From positions 26,021,473-26,085,472 of the forward strand of contig CM055098.1 of assembly GCA_029204225.1 (NCBI GenBank): DNA of 64,000 nucleotides, given 5' to 3'. The first letter of the stretch is position 1, and every line of letters begins with the position of its first letter. Source of the stretch: Diphasiastrum complanatum (taxonomy: Eukaryota > Streptophyta > Lycopodiopsida > Lycopodiales > Lycopodiaceae). Of this stretch, positions 1 through 9,754 are shown piece after piece. The notes beneath the pieces were generated by a model. That model was not told the origin of the DNA, did no database searches, and worked only from the letters and a program-made list of their open reading frames with translations. Position numbers and translations under genes: made by a program.

Positions 1-700
1 TCCACACTTTATAAGGTGTATTGCCATTTAGTGCCTCTGAGATGGATCGATTTTGAAGGTAGGCTACTATAGTAATAGTTGTTGTCCAGAATTTCTTTGG
101 AAGAGAGGCATGGGCCAGCATGCTCTTTGCACTTGCAATGAGTGTCTGATTCTTCCTTTGAGCTACACCATTGGACTAAGCTGAGTAGCTAGTTGAATAT
201 TGTTGTAATGGTATTCGATTGCCCTTGCAGAAAGCTTTGAACTCGGTGGAGATAAATACTCCCCCTGCATCAGAGCATAGAGCTTTGATTCTTCTCTGGG
301 TCGATTATTTTGATGATGCCTTGAACTACATGAAGAAGTTGAGAGTCTCGGATTTGTTCGTCAAGAAATATGTTGCAGTCCTCCAAGAGAAGTCATCAAT
401 GATAGTTAGCAAATAGATAGCTCCCCTTGTGGAAATAGTCTACATAGGATGACAAATGTCCATGTGTACAAGAACTAACGAACCTTTAGAAGAACGAACT
501 GAATCGGAAGTGACTGGAGCTCTAGCATGCTTGCTGAAAATACAACTTTCACATGAAGAATTCGATTTGCTAATAAAGGGTAGATCTTGTACTAAATTTT
601 GTTTTGACATTTGCTGAATACAACTAAAATTTAAATGGCCTATTTTGAAATGGCAAAGCATCTCAGTTGATTCAGAAGTTGAAGTAAATGTCAAAAATAT
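1..700 (-). pseudogene. Ty1/copia fragment: pre-integrase and integrase
   Basis: On the minus strand, residues encoded near 694-440 read as the copia GAG-pre-integrase zinc region (an H...H...C..C pattern around HFKIGHLN and CESCIFSKH), followed by HMDICHPM, the usual start of the integrase core. Bases 180-1 continue with NGVAQRKNQTL and the KSMLAHASLPKKFW and NGNTPYKVW motifs of the integrase C-terminal half. Frames are interrupted between these blocks, so it is a relic running off the left edge. It closely resembles the plus-strand fragment at 46870-47589, so both belong to one copia family. It lies beyond the LTR at about 900-1754 in its own direction, so it is probably a different insertion from the RNase H tail at 1762-2400. 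Confidence 0.8.
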
Positions 701-899
701 GTGAGTAATAGAATGCAGAAACTTCCTACTTCCAATGCATGACTACGCCTATAATGATGGAAATCACGTTCAATCTTTAGCAACTAACTTTCACTAGATA
801 CTAAATGATTACGGAGCCAAACATAAAGTATTGAATTCTTAGAAAATTTCTATCAGTTACAAAAGCAATACAGAGATGCATGCACTCTGACACAAACTG

Positions 900-1754
900 A
901 ACGCAATAAACAAATATTATTGATTCAGAAAAACAAGATGAGATGCTAATGAGTGCAAGACAATAGTGGATAGAAACCGTGCAGTCTAAGCTGTCTCTGA
1001 GTAACTGAGAATAAGTCTTATGATAAGCAGCTTGAAAGCTTGATAGAGAGCTAACAACAATACTTTCTGATTGTGAACGATCTGCTTAATGAGAGCACAA
1101 GAAGCGTCGTGTAATAACACTCAACTCCTTCACAATTAACAATATTGATCTTTCTACTGATTGACAATGAGATGTATGAATAGCTTATTTATCCTAAGTA
1201 ATTAGGTCGTCAAATGCAATTGCCAGTTGGTTGGAGTCTATTGGCATTCATCTAGTTCTTCTCAGAAGTTGTTTGTTGATAAGCGACGACAATTGGCCAT
1301 AATCAGTCTGTTTACATAAATGAACATAAACTTTCACTCTGCATAAATGAACGTAAACTGCCACAGGCGAAAAATGTGACACTGCATTTTTACTTATAAT
1401 TTTTGACAGGCAAAAAATGCAAAAAAGATGACACTGCATTTTTGCACGTAATTCCTGACAGAACGAAAAATGCGAAAAAGACGACGCTGCATTTTTACAC
1501 GTAATTCTTGACAAGCGAAAAATGTGAAAAAGTGGACACTGCATTTTCACACGAGATTTCTGATGGGCGACATTGTCGGGTTTGTAGAGAGAGAAAACTA
1601 TTGTCAAACTCCGTGTATTTCTACAGATTGTGTAAAAACACTTGTAAATCTGCAGACTGTATAAAGACATGAGAAAATCCGCAGAACTGGATAAACAGTT
1701 GGACGAAGATTAAAAACCGATTAGTCAATTAGTAGGAATGAGAATAATCCAACA
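900..1754 (-). repeat. 3' LTR of a copia element (approximate extent)
   Basis: Immediately after the RNase H stop on the minus strand comes a purine-rich tract (gattgagggagag) and then TGTTGGATTATTC, a normal plant copia LTR start, beginning at 1754. The segment contains tandem repeats in its first half, where the U3 would lie. The far end is not defined: no second LTR copy is available in the window, so the 900 boundary is a guess. Confidence 0.55.
1315..1563. repeat. Tandem repeats inside the LTR (about 52 bp x 4, plus 26 bp x 2)
   Basis: Units start near 1366, 1409, 1461 and 1514. Each contains a CGAAAAATG-like box, GACACTGCATTTTT and a TTGACA-like end; the first unit is shortened to 43 bp. 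Just before them a 26-bp unit with CATAAATGAAC is repeated twice (1315-1360). Sub-repeats in the U3 of plant copia LTRs often act as enhancers; that role is inferred here. Confidence 0.7.
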
Positions 1755-1761
1755 CTCTCCC

Positions 1762-2400
1762 TCAATCTGAATCCATGAATGCCTTGACCTTTAAACTTAG
1801 TTTTGCACAAAATCTTCTATGTGCGTCCAAACTTAATGCTTTGGTAAAAATGTCTGCTGTCATATCTTGCGTTCGATAGTATTGCAATCTGACCTCTTCA
1901 TTGAGAATTTTGCTTCTGACAAAGTGATACTTCAGTTCAATGTGCTTACTCCTAGAATGAAATCTAGGGTTGGCTGACAAGGCAATGACACTTTGATTAT
2001 TACAAAATAATAATTTCGGAGCATATTGATTCAGACTGATATCTGAAAGTAAGTTTCTCAACCAAATCGCTTCCTTTGTAGCTTGTGAGGTTGTGATATA
2101 CTCTGATTCAGTGGAAGATAGAGCTATCGAAGATTTCTTGCGACTGTTCCAAGAAATTGGACCATTGTTGAGGAAGAATGTAAATTCGGAAGTGGATCTA
2201 TGAGTGTCTGCATCTCCTGCCCAACTTGCATCTGTAAAACCACTAAGTAAATTGAGTTTGTCATTGCCTACTGCTCCATAACAATTGAAAAAGTCCATAG
2301 TAGCTCAAAGATATCTCATGACTCTGATAAGAGCCTTCCAATTTATTACACCAGGGTTGATCTGACATATACCTCAAACATCTGAACAACCGAATAGATA
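1762..2400 (-). pseudogene. copia RT tail and RNase H
   Basis: Bases 2298-1762 encode a 178-residue stretch with classic copia RNase H motifs: GFTDASWAGD, SSIALSSTESEY, EAIWLRNLL, KLLFCNNQSVIAL, SKHIELKYHFVR and ADIFTKAL. Just upstream, in another frame (2400-2298), WKALIRVMRYL matches the end of copia reverse transcriptase, so there is a frameshift between RT and RNase H. The stop is followed by the polypurine tract and LTR, as expected for the 3' end of an element. Confidence 0.85.
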
Positions 2401-2842
2401 TCGCTTTGTTTTTTGTCTTCCTCGATCCCAATGCAGGTTCGTCGTAGGAGATCTGATCATTCACATACAATTTCATGACTTGCATGAAATTGTTGAATGT
2501 TTCGTCTGAACGAAACATTAGTATTTCCTCAAATTTGTCACACAACGATGTAATTGTGTGTTGTCCTGACAAAGATTCAACAATACTACTGCCAAGGACC
2601 CCAAGCAAACCAAGATAAAATGCTCTCATTTGTTTCAGTTCCTCAAGATTTAGCTTCACTCTTTTAACAAAGCATGGTCGACTCAATGAGTTCCATAGAT
2701 CATGTGCACGCTCCATGATTTCTGGTAGAGTGCTCTTTTTTCTCTTTTCTTCCGACTCATGATTTGAGAGTCTGTCCGATTCAAGAATGTAATGAGATGC
2801 ACTTCTGTGATCATAGGACTGGGTGTTTACTTTTGCAATCAC
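2400..2842 (-). other. Open stretch upstream of the RT tail, unrecognised
   Basis: A minus-strand frame open from 2842 runs into the RT tail in the wrong frame. Its central part (LEELKQMRAFYLGLL, TSLCDKFEEILMF, NNFMQVMKLYV) looks like real alpha-helical protein and could be a retrotransposon gag-like segment, but no zinc knuckle or other diagnostic motif is present. It is probably part of a rearranged element joined directly to an RT tail. Confidence 0.3.
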
Positions 2843-2982
2843 ATTTATGAAGTTCCAAAGAAGAGCTTTGGACTGGCAAATTATTGTCTCTTTTTGAGCC
2901 TACAATCGGTTTTCACAATTGGCCTTATGTTGATGAATTGACCATCGAATTGACAAAATTCTAACTCGTCAAAGAGATTACA

Positions 2983-3541
2983 ATGAATATGAAGCCAACA
3001 TTCGGATCCAAACGTGTTTACACTAGTGTCAGCGTGCCTGTCGCTGTATTTGTTGCCATATTTAAAACAATACCATTTAGAAAAACAAATATATTATGGG
3101 TATGGAAAGTGACGGAATCCTCATTGTTGGACAATGTATTTACTTCTTGGAACTCATGGAATGTAGATCACAAAGGTGATTTAATAAGGTGTGATATTTG
3201 TCGTGAGACGATGACAATAAGATATCACATTGCACGCCAAATGTGCTCCTTCAGTTTCGTTTATAGGCGGTTCAAGTTTGCTCACTGTCGATGGGATAGC
3301 TTGGATGCAGAGACAAGACATCAAGAATTTTGAACTACCCATCCATATGCCAAATGATGAAGTGCGGGAAGTTTGTGTTAATGGTGAATGGAGTCTGGAA
3401 GATGTACGGGCTATGGTTGGTTTAATATATGCTGATGTTCCCACAAATTTTGTGTTCACTATCAACGGACAAACTGTAAGTGTAAACAATAAACGTGCTT
3501 CTAAATTTTGTAAATGGTTGTTGAACACATATATAAAATGA
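2983..3541 (+). pseudogene. Unrecognised protein-coding relic in two frames
   Basis: Two overlapping plus-strand frames (2983-3333 and 3230-3541) seem to be parts of one broken gene, with the join near 3235. The first has a short Cys pair (RCDICRE); the second has a well-formed globular-looking end (VNGEWSLEDVRAMVGLIYADV, TINGQTVSVNNKRASKFCKWL). I do not recognise the family. It has no copia or gypsy motif and lies between minus-strand copia fragments. It could be a fragment of a host gene or of an unfamiliar transposon. Confidence 0.3.
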
Positions 3542-3799
3542 ATTTTAATATTGATTTGGTGGTGTCTAGTTTTGCAGATCAGGAGACGGGCGGAAAAACA
3601 CCAAAAGTGTGCATCATTTTTAGATTCGGTCACCGTAAAAATACATGAACTATGAGTTGCTCTTATGTACTAGCTTTAACTAATAACATTGATCTATCCG
3701 ATGGGATTTCATCATAGATTTGGTTCTATCGTTTCCATGTTTGTTAGGGCATTAGCTATGGTCTGGTTTGGTATGCGATTGCAATGTAAATGTTTTGAC

Positions 3800-4243
3800 T
3801 AGACATTTTCTATAAGAAATTGTTGATAACATGTTTTGGAAATGTATAGAATTTCATTGCGTACATATTTCTTACTTTACTATTTCTAAGCTCAAGTAAA
3901 GATTTGAAGTTGTTGATATGAGAAGTGATGGCTGTTGAATCAGACATTTTGAGAGTAAAGAACTTTCTTCTAAGGTGTAACCTTGTGGTCACATCTTGTA
4001 TCTCATAGAGATTTGATAGTAAATCTAGTGCTTCCTTGGAGGATTGGCATGTGGTAACGCCAGGATATTTGGGAGTCGTCTAGATTCAGCGTGATCGATG
4101 CTAGGGCCTTCTAATCTTTGATCTTCTATGCCTTCGCTAAATTACAATCATTGTCATTTGGTTTCGGGACTGGACCGTTTACAACCTCCCAAAGATCTCT
4201 ATCTGTCGCATTCATCCGGAGTTTCAACTTCCAGATATAGAAG
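3800..4243 (-). pseudogene. copia gag fragment (second of two adjacent gags)
   Basis: In the minus direction the segment starts with an N-terminal-like YIWKLKLRMNATDRDLWEVV and continues through stops to TTRLHLRRKFFTLKMSD, the copia gag (UBN2-type) core. It closely resembles the gag at 27671-28290 (KLHLRKKLFNLRM). Two in-frame stops and a frameshift make it a relic. It is fused at about 4243 to the C-terminal half of a different gag family. Confidence 0.7.
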
Positions 4244-4777
4244 TTAACTCAGACTATTCAATGTCAACTGCACGATCTCACAATCTTGTACTCGCTCTCC
4301 AACTGCTAATAATTGATCACGAATCTCTTTGATCTTCAGTAGGTGATCAGCAATAGTTGCACCATCATCCATCCGCAATGTGTACAGCTTCATCTTTAGA
4401 AATAACAATGTATCCCATGTTTTTTTTGGTCCATCTGAATCCAAAATATAGGAAATAATTGCATCTCTCTCTGATAAGTTGCTGACATTTTGTGCTTTTG
4501 GTTTTCTCTTGTCAAATGCCCATTGATCTTCTTCAATCACTGGCCTTGTCTCTTCACCTGTCACGATCTCCTATAGCTCCTTTTCCATCAAAATGTTTTT
4601 CAGTTTGAATTTCCGAATTGCATAGTTGTCGACTCCTTCTAATTTGCTTGACTCATTGAGGACGCTCTCGCCTAGACTTGCCATTACTGGGATTGCAGAA
4701 AAAAATGGCTCAATCTGAACACACAACTTGCCTCCAAATTTATCACAACAGAAAATTGTATATTCTTGGTTGTACAC
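4244..4777 (-). pseudogene. copia gag fragment of the element-B type
   Basis: The start (MASLGESVLNESSKLEGV..YAIRKFKLKNILMEKEL) matches the gag start of element B at 30123 (MANMGESILSESSKLDG..). A stop after MEKEL is followed in frame by EIVTGEETRPVIEEDQW, then KMKLYTLRMDDGATIADHL and ERVQDCEIVQLTLNSLS. The reading ends at the junction with another gag at 4243, before the zinc knuckle. It is a dead fragment. Confidence 0.75.
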
Positions 4778-5155
4778 CTGATATCGGTTCAGCGCATGGG
4801 TGTACTACTGCTCGGGGCCTTCTTGGGCTCGCGCGTGTTGATTCGGTATTGGTACGGATAAGCGATATCACTTCGATGTGTAGGTACAACCGCTCAAGAA
4901 TGCCTTTAGCTCGCGCACGTTGATTTTCAATCTGTCTGATACTGCCTTGGCCCTTCTGATGCCTCCGGGACTGTGTCTTCGTTCCCCACTGATGATTTTG
5001 AGCTCCAAAACCTACAGAATACACCAAGAAAGAATTCCTTCCAGCCATTTTTGTCTCTCCCAGTTTTTACCTCCTGTGAAGGACTTTCTTAGTTCATTGC
5101 GGAGCCTGTGACAAGCTGTATCCACTGATCAGGCACACAAGACTATCACAACCTA
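4778..5155 (-). other. Untranslated leader of the 4777 gag fragment
   Basis: This is the region upstream of the minus-strand gag start. No primer-binding site matching TGGTATCAGAGC is visible, and the LTR that should precede it is absent: the left arm of the large inverted repeat begins at about 5156 instead. Confidence 0.4.
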
Positions 5156-7345
5156 GATCGATGAACTACTTGATTGTCTAGTTTTGGAGACAAAATAGAA
5201 AATAGTTTTTTTTTTCACTTTTCATCATTCTCTTTCTACTTTTTTCAATCTGCTTGTTGAACCTCTTCCCAACTTTAACAGATCTCTTTTCAAATTTTAT
5301 CCATATTCTACAATATTTGCACAATTAGATCATTTGTTGATTGAACCTCTTATTGTTTCACAACTTGAAGTTTACAAGAAATTTTTTTGAGTTTTGATTT
5401 TGTCAATTGTTAGCTTACTCCATCCGATTTTTTAAGCAAATTATCTTATAATAATACTTTCAAATAGGCCATTTTCTTGAAATCGATATTTCTGAAAAAT
5501 TCAAATAGATACATGACAAATGCCCAAATTGCCATTAATGACTCCATCAAGCACACGTGGAATGCGAAAAAAATCAAATGGCACACAACTTTGCAAAGAG
5601 TAAAAATTGCCATGAATTTTTTTCTTGAATCAATCGGGTAAAAATGCAAATTCATATTCCATACGTTAAAAACATTCAAACTAACAATATTGCCCCAAGT
5701 TGCCATCAATGGGTCTATTTATTATACAAGAAATGTGTAGAGAATCAAATGGCGCACAACTCAATAGAATAAACAAATCTCTATGAAGGAAAAAGGAACC
5801 TCCAAATAAAAATGTAAAATGGCATTGTGAGAGTTAAACTTTTAAGTGATTTTATGATTGATGAGCTTTATAGCATTACATATCTCATGATTGATGAAAG
5901 ATGGGTCTTTCTACTTGGAAGCCTATGTGCAAATTCAACCCTTCCCTAGCTTCTACTTACAACACGAAAATGACGAATGGATACACACAATGCAAATGTA
6001 AAGAATATACTTGGAAAGTTTGATGCACATTGTTGAAGAACATCAAATAGTACAAAGGCTGAAAATTTCAAGGGAACTCATAGTTCACTACCTGGTCATC
6101 GTCACGTGTGAAAAGAATGTCGCTTGTAAAACGTAAGGATTATAAAATTTGAAAGTGACCTCACCTAGATTTTGGCATACAATGAAATATCAAATCCATT
6201 AAAAAAATAAGCAATCTATAAGAATATTATGCTCATAAAGTAATGTATAGAAATTTAGAAAGATAGAATACGACCCATGAAAATGCATGCGTGGGGTGAC
6301 AGTTCTCAGCCATAATAAGGGGTTTTCCTTTACTTCCTTTATGCAGAGAAAAGTATTTTTAGTAAACTTTTACACTTGCTTCAACGACATATTTTAATTT
6401 AAACTAAGGGTGTGTGTACCTACTCAAATATCACATAAATCAATGATCTAGATTGATTTTTGGGATCACCAATACCTCGGGTATTACTATGCGACATCAT
6501 TTTTTTGTCTACAAATTTCATTGGTGGTAATTTTGAGCTCTCGAAATACACACTTTTCATGGATGGAATCGTGACAGTACTTAATCCTCATGGATGGAAT
6601 TCTAAAAATACATGGGCCTCTTGGATGATATTTTACAAATAGATAACTCCGCACAAATAAAATCTTTGATAGAATCTTTAAAATATCTCTGTAACTCTTT
6701 TTTGGATTTTTGTGACACGTTATGTACAATAATGGGCGTTTGTTGATCCATAGTAAACATTTAATAGCGTTTTTAGTCTCACTAAAGCTCGACAAAGTAT
6801 TTCAATGGATCTCCAAGCATCTATTATTTTAGTCCATAAAACACTGCTAGAAATTTTCCTTTTTGGTTTTCAACAATGCTTAAATGCTTCTTGGTTTCCA
6901 AGGGGAGGCTCGAACCTGGGACCAAAGAAACTTTGGATGCCAAGCCAACCAACTGAGCCAACCCCGTTGGGTAACAATGCTTAAATGGCACAATTCTATC
7001 TGTATAGGTATAGTTAGACTCCATTGAACGAATTTTACAAATGCGCAAGATATACTTATTATAATAAAAACAATTGTACATTACATCTTTGTATGTTTAC
7101 TATAAATAATAAGTGTAGATTTTTTAAATTGTATTAAAAATACAAATCTCTTTTTGGCACAAATTTTAATAATGCTTTACGTGGGGGGAATGCCCTCCCT
7201 TGAGGGCCTTTCGCCTTGGGAAAAAGACCGCTTGAGGGGGGGAGCCCGAGGGCATGTGCCCGAGCAGGCAGAAGGCTCGAGGGCAAGAGGCCTTTCCCTA
7301 CGTAATCCCACACTTGCGAAGGTGCATATGATTTTTTTTTTTTGA
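5156..7345 (-). repeat. Left arm of a 2.2-kb inverted repeat
   Basis: Read as reverse complement, this segment matches 9755-11885 over almost its full length. Examples are GATTGTCTAGTTTTGGAGAC near 5175 against its complement near 11855, and the GC-rich block at 7165-7335 against 9765-9925. Differences are scattered substitutions, an indel of about 60-80 bp near 5850/11140 and one SINE insertion. Short open frames seen in both arms (5446-5709 and 6487-6795 here) change freely between arms and look non-coding. A diverged direct duplication with period about 171 bp lies inside each arm. No terminal target-site duplication was found at the outer ends. Confidence 0.9.
6887..6972 (-). mobile_element. 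86-bp tRNA-related SINE with 15-bp target-site duplication
   Basis: The insert is flanked by identical 15-mers AACAATGCTTAAATG (6872-6886 and 6973-6987). On the minus strand it has a Pol III A box TGGCTCAGTTGG (complement at 6949-6960) and a B box GGTTCGAGCC (complement at 6907-6916), with tRNA-like spacing. The other arm (near 10110) and the dispersed copy (near 21965) carry the uninterrupted single target sequence. There is no poly-A tail. It could equally be called a retrotransposed tRNA pseudogene; the short length fits either. Confidence 0.85.
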
Positions 7346-8061
7346 GAAGGCTCACCACGCTGTCTTTTCCAATTTTTAGGTTTTTTAATTTTTTGGCTAA
7401 TGTACAATATCGCCTCCAGATTGATTTCAAGTATGACAAGAATATCATATCATTCAAAAGTCAATTGAATCAAACTTACAAATTTAATTACCATTTGGAT
7501 CAGAGTATCTTGAGTTCAAAGAGTTAGATCACGTATATGTTATGATGTTAATATGCTTTCCAAATGTAGGCATGGCATAGGCTACCCAAAGATTTACTTA
7601 TGGAGGGGCTAATAGCTTTGTTTAGATCTAGCCTCTCTTGACACCTAAACTTCCAAAGCTAAGCTCCCTCTTCATTCCAATGATGATGATTCTACACAAC
7701 GCATCGAACTACAATTTGTTAGCTGATTGTTAGATATATGCACGCAAATCAGCAGTTTTAAGCAAGAAAGCAGCAGATACATGCATCAGATAACCACAAA
7801 TCTTCAAAGAAAATGCGAAGATGGCTTCTTCCAGATAACGAAGGCATATTCTGTGCCTGAAACACTTCAATTAAATTACTCACTATAAAGAAGGAGAAAC
7901 CAGCAGTCTTCAGTTGATTTTCCATACTCAAATTTTCCTCAATGCTTCTATTTCTATTTCTATTTTTTCTGAAATCCAATTTGATTGCCATCACATCATT
8001 CCTCCCCTAAAGGCATGAAAAAGCACTCCTAGCAGGCCCCAAGTTATTGAAAGCAAACAAC
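7346..8061. other. Unique 3' flank of the carboxylesterase gene
   Basis: This lies between the inner end of the left arm and the carboxylesterase stop codon. It should hold the 3' UTR and polyadenylation region of the minus-strand gene. No other coding or repeat signal is seen. Confidence 0.5.
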
Positions 8062-8064
8062 TTC

Positions 8065-9132
8065 CTATATTTTGGAAGCCATTCTTGTCTGCAAGAACGT
8101 GTCCAGTTCATCAAAAAGAAGATCGGCTTCCTGATTGGATCCGAAAAGCTGGAAAGCATGATGGGCTTCTTCATACACAACCAGCTTGATGTCCTTTCCA
8201 GCATCCTTCAGTAGTTTGAAGTATTGTAATTGCCTCTCACACATTGGATCGCGACCGCCGACAGCAATTAAAGTTTTCGGTAAGCGAATGTTTTTGAGGT
8301 TTGAGGAACGGCTAAGCAAGGGATTGCACATGGGATGATCCCTGTCTGCATCTTTCGGAAGAGCTAACTTCCACAAAAAATCAACCGTTTTCAGAGATAG
8401 GATTTTGTCATTTGCCAAGATCAATTCCTGAGATGTTCTTGCAGTTCCTCCAAAAAATGGCTGTAGAAGGATGTGCCCTGATATTTTCAACGGCTTCAGA
8501 TCCATATGAGCTACACGCAGAGACAAATGGTGCACAATGTTGCCACCAGCACTGTCACCCATCAGAAAGCAGCGTGAAGGGTCGGCATGACTAGCAAGCC
8601 AGGGCTCACAGCTCCCGCCAGCTTCTACACTGGCCAGCTCCATTTGGACCCACTTCAAAGCCATCGCAGCATCCTCATAGGCAGCAGGAAGCCGATGCTC
8701 TGGCGCTAGTCTATACTCAACTGAGACCACAATCGTATCAGTACTCTTTGCTAACCTCTCGCAGAATGTGTGATAAACGGAAGATGCGCAACTGTAGCCC
8801 ACAAAGCCACCTCCATGAAAATAGAGCACAATTGGCAGCTTTTGGAGGGTTGCAGCAGCCGCCCGAGGAAGGAACATTCGAGCCCACAGAGAAGGTGAAG
8901 AGGAAGATGGTTGAATTGTGACATCTTTGGAAGCCACAAAGGATGATGATGATGATGATGATTGTGGATGAAAATGAGGGGAAGCAGGAAGGGTGGGCAC
9001 TGTGGGTCTGGTGACAGCATCATCAGAATTAAAGACGAGACCCGAGATTCCATGATCGGCCTGTGTGAGGGGTGCCAGTTTTCTTCTTTCTTCTTCTTCT
9101 GCTTGCGCTGCCGCTGAGGGTGATGTTTTCAT
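8065..9132 (-). CDS. Class-I carboxylesterase (CXE / GID1-like alpha/beta hydrolase), intact and intronless
   Basis: A 355-residue uninterrupted frame with all hallmarks of the plant CXE family (alpha/beta-hydrolase fold 3). The oxyanion-hole motif HGGG lies at residues 106-109, the nucleophile elbow GDSAGG around Ser194, the acid Asp295 (GGRDP) and the catalytic His325 in EEAHHAF. Length is normal for CXE enzymes, which hydrolyse short-chain esters; gibberellin receptors GID1 are relatives that lost catalysis. Here the full triad is present, so an active esterase is more likely than a receptor. The N-terminal 70 residues are low complexity (Glu run, seven Ser encoded by an ATC repeat). A TATA box lies about 65-75 bp upstream. 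The gene sits between the arms of the large inverted repeat, with repeat DNA starting just beyond its TATA box. The substrate cannot be named. Confidence 0.92.
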   Translation of the reverse strand: MKTSPSAAAQAEEEERRKLAPLTQADHGISGLVFNSDDAVTRPTVPTLPASPHFHPQSSSSSSSFVASKDVTIQPSSSSPSLWARMFLPRAAAATLQKLPIVLYFHGGGFVGYSCASSVYHTFCERLAKSTDTIVVSVEYRLAPEHRLPAAYEDAAMALKWVQMELASVEAGGSCEPWLASHADPSRCFLMGDSAGGNIVHHLSLRVAHMDLKPLKISGHILLQPFFGGTARTSQELILANDKILSLKTVDFLWKLALPKDADRDHPMCNPLLSRSSNLKNIRLPKTLIAVGGRDPMCERQLQYFKLLKDAGKDIKLVVYEEAHHAFQLFGSNQEADLLFDELDTFLQTRMASKI

Positions 9133-9194
9133 ATTGTTGTGCGAGTTTGCTTCTGCTTGATTGTCGCATTGTTTGTAAGGTGAATGATGCTGCT

Positions 9195-9210
9195 AATAAA
9201 TATATATAAG
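9195..9210 (-). promoter_or_regulatory. TATA box of the carboxylesterase gene
   Basis: The minus strand reads CTTATATATATTTAT, a strong TATA element about 65-75 bp upstream of the ATG at 9132. The repeat family shared with 28588-29203 begins at 9217, so only the core promoter is unique sequence and everything further upstream is repeat-derived. Confidence 0.7.
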
Positions 9211-9216
9211 GGTGGG

Positions 9217-9754
9217 TGTTGTCCCTCCTTTGTGTCAGCTTTGAGCTTTGGTAAAACTATTGGAGATATAATTTACATCTCACTCGATCACTTGTAGATC
9301 TATCTATAAGGGAGGGACCTTCCTAGTTGTGAGGTAAACCACCCTAGGGCATTTCACAAAGAGGAAGTCCCAGCTAGTGCGTATTCTCTTAATTGCTTAA
9401 GTTTTTGTCTGTATTATGGAGGCACCTCTAGAAGCAAAATTTTCATATGTATTTTACAACCAAACTTTTGTGTGAGTGAGTGTTCTTCTAACAATTTTTA
9501 AGTGGATAGTCAATAAAAAGTTGACACATAGCACACGAGGATTCCAGTGGAATGTGAGGTCAGCCAATGATGAGCTGACACATAGCACATGCACATTATG
9601 GCAGAATGTGCTAATAGGTTGGACACATTCACATTGTGTCCCAAAAACAAAAAAGTGAAAAAACTTGCGCTAAAAAGGGAAAACATGGGAAAAAAAAAAC
9701 CCAAATATATAGAATCTCGAAAAAAAAGAAACTTGAAAAAAACATTTGGCAAAA
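9217..9754. repeat. Inner repeat segment upstream of the carboxylesterase
   Basis: It starts at TGTTGTCCCTCC and matches 28588-29140 throughout (for example GGTAAAACTATTGGAGAT and GATCTATCTATAAGGGAGGG). In both places it runs directly into the start of the GC-rich arm block (ACCTTCGCA.GTGTGGG). It therefore belongs to the same repeat family as the right arm, but has no counterpart inside the left arm. A-rich tracts at 9640-9765 make it low complexity. Confidence 0.8.

Noticed and set aside
6887-6972. Functional tRNA gene
   Set aside because: A and B boxes are present but the cloverleaf does not close properly and the unit has a target-site duplication, so it is a retroposed copy.
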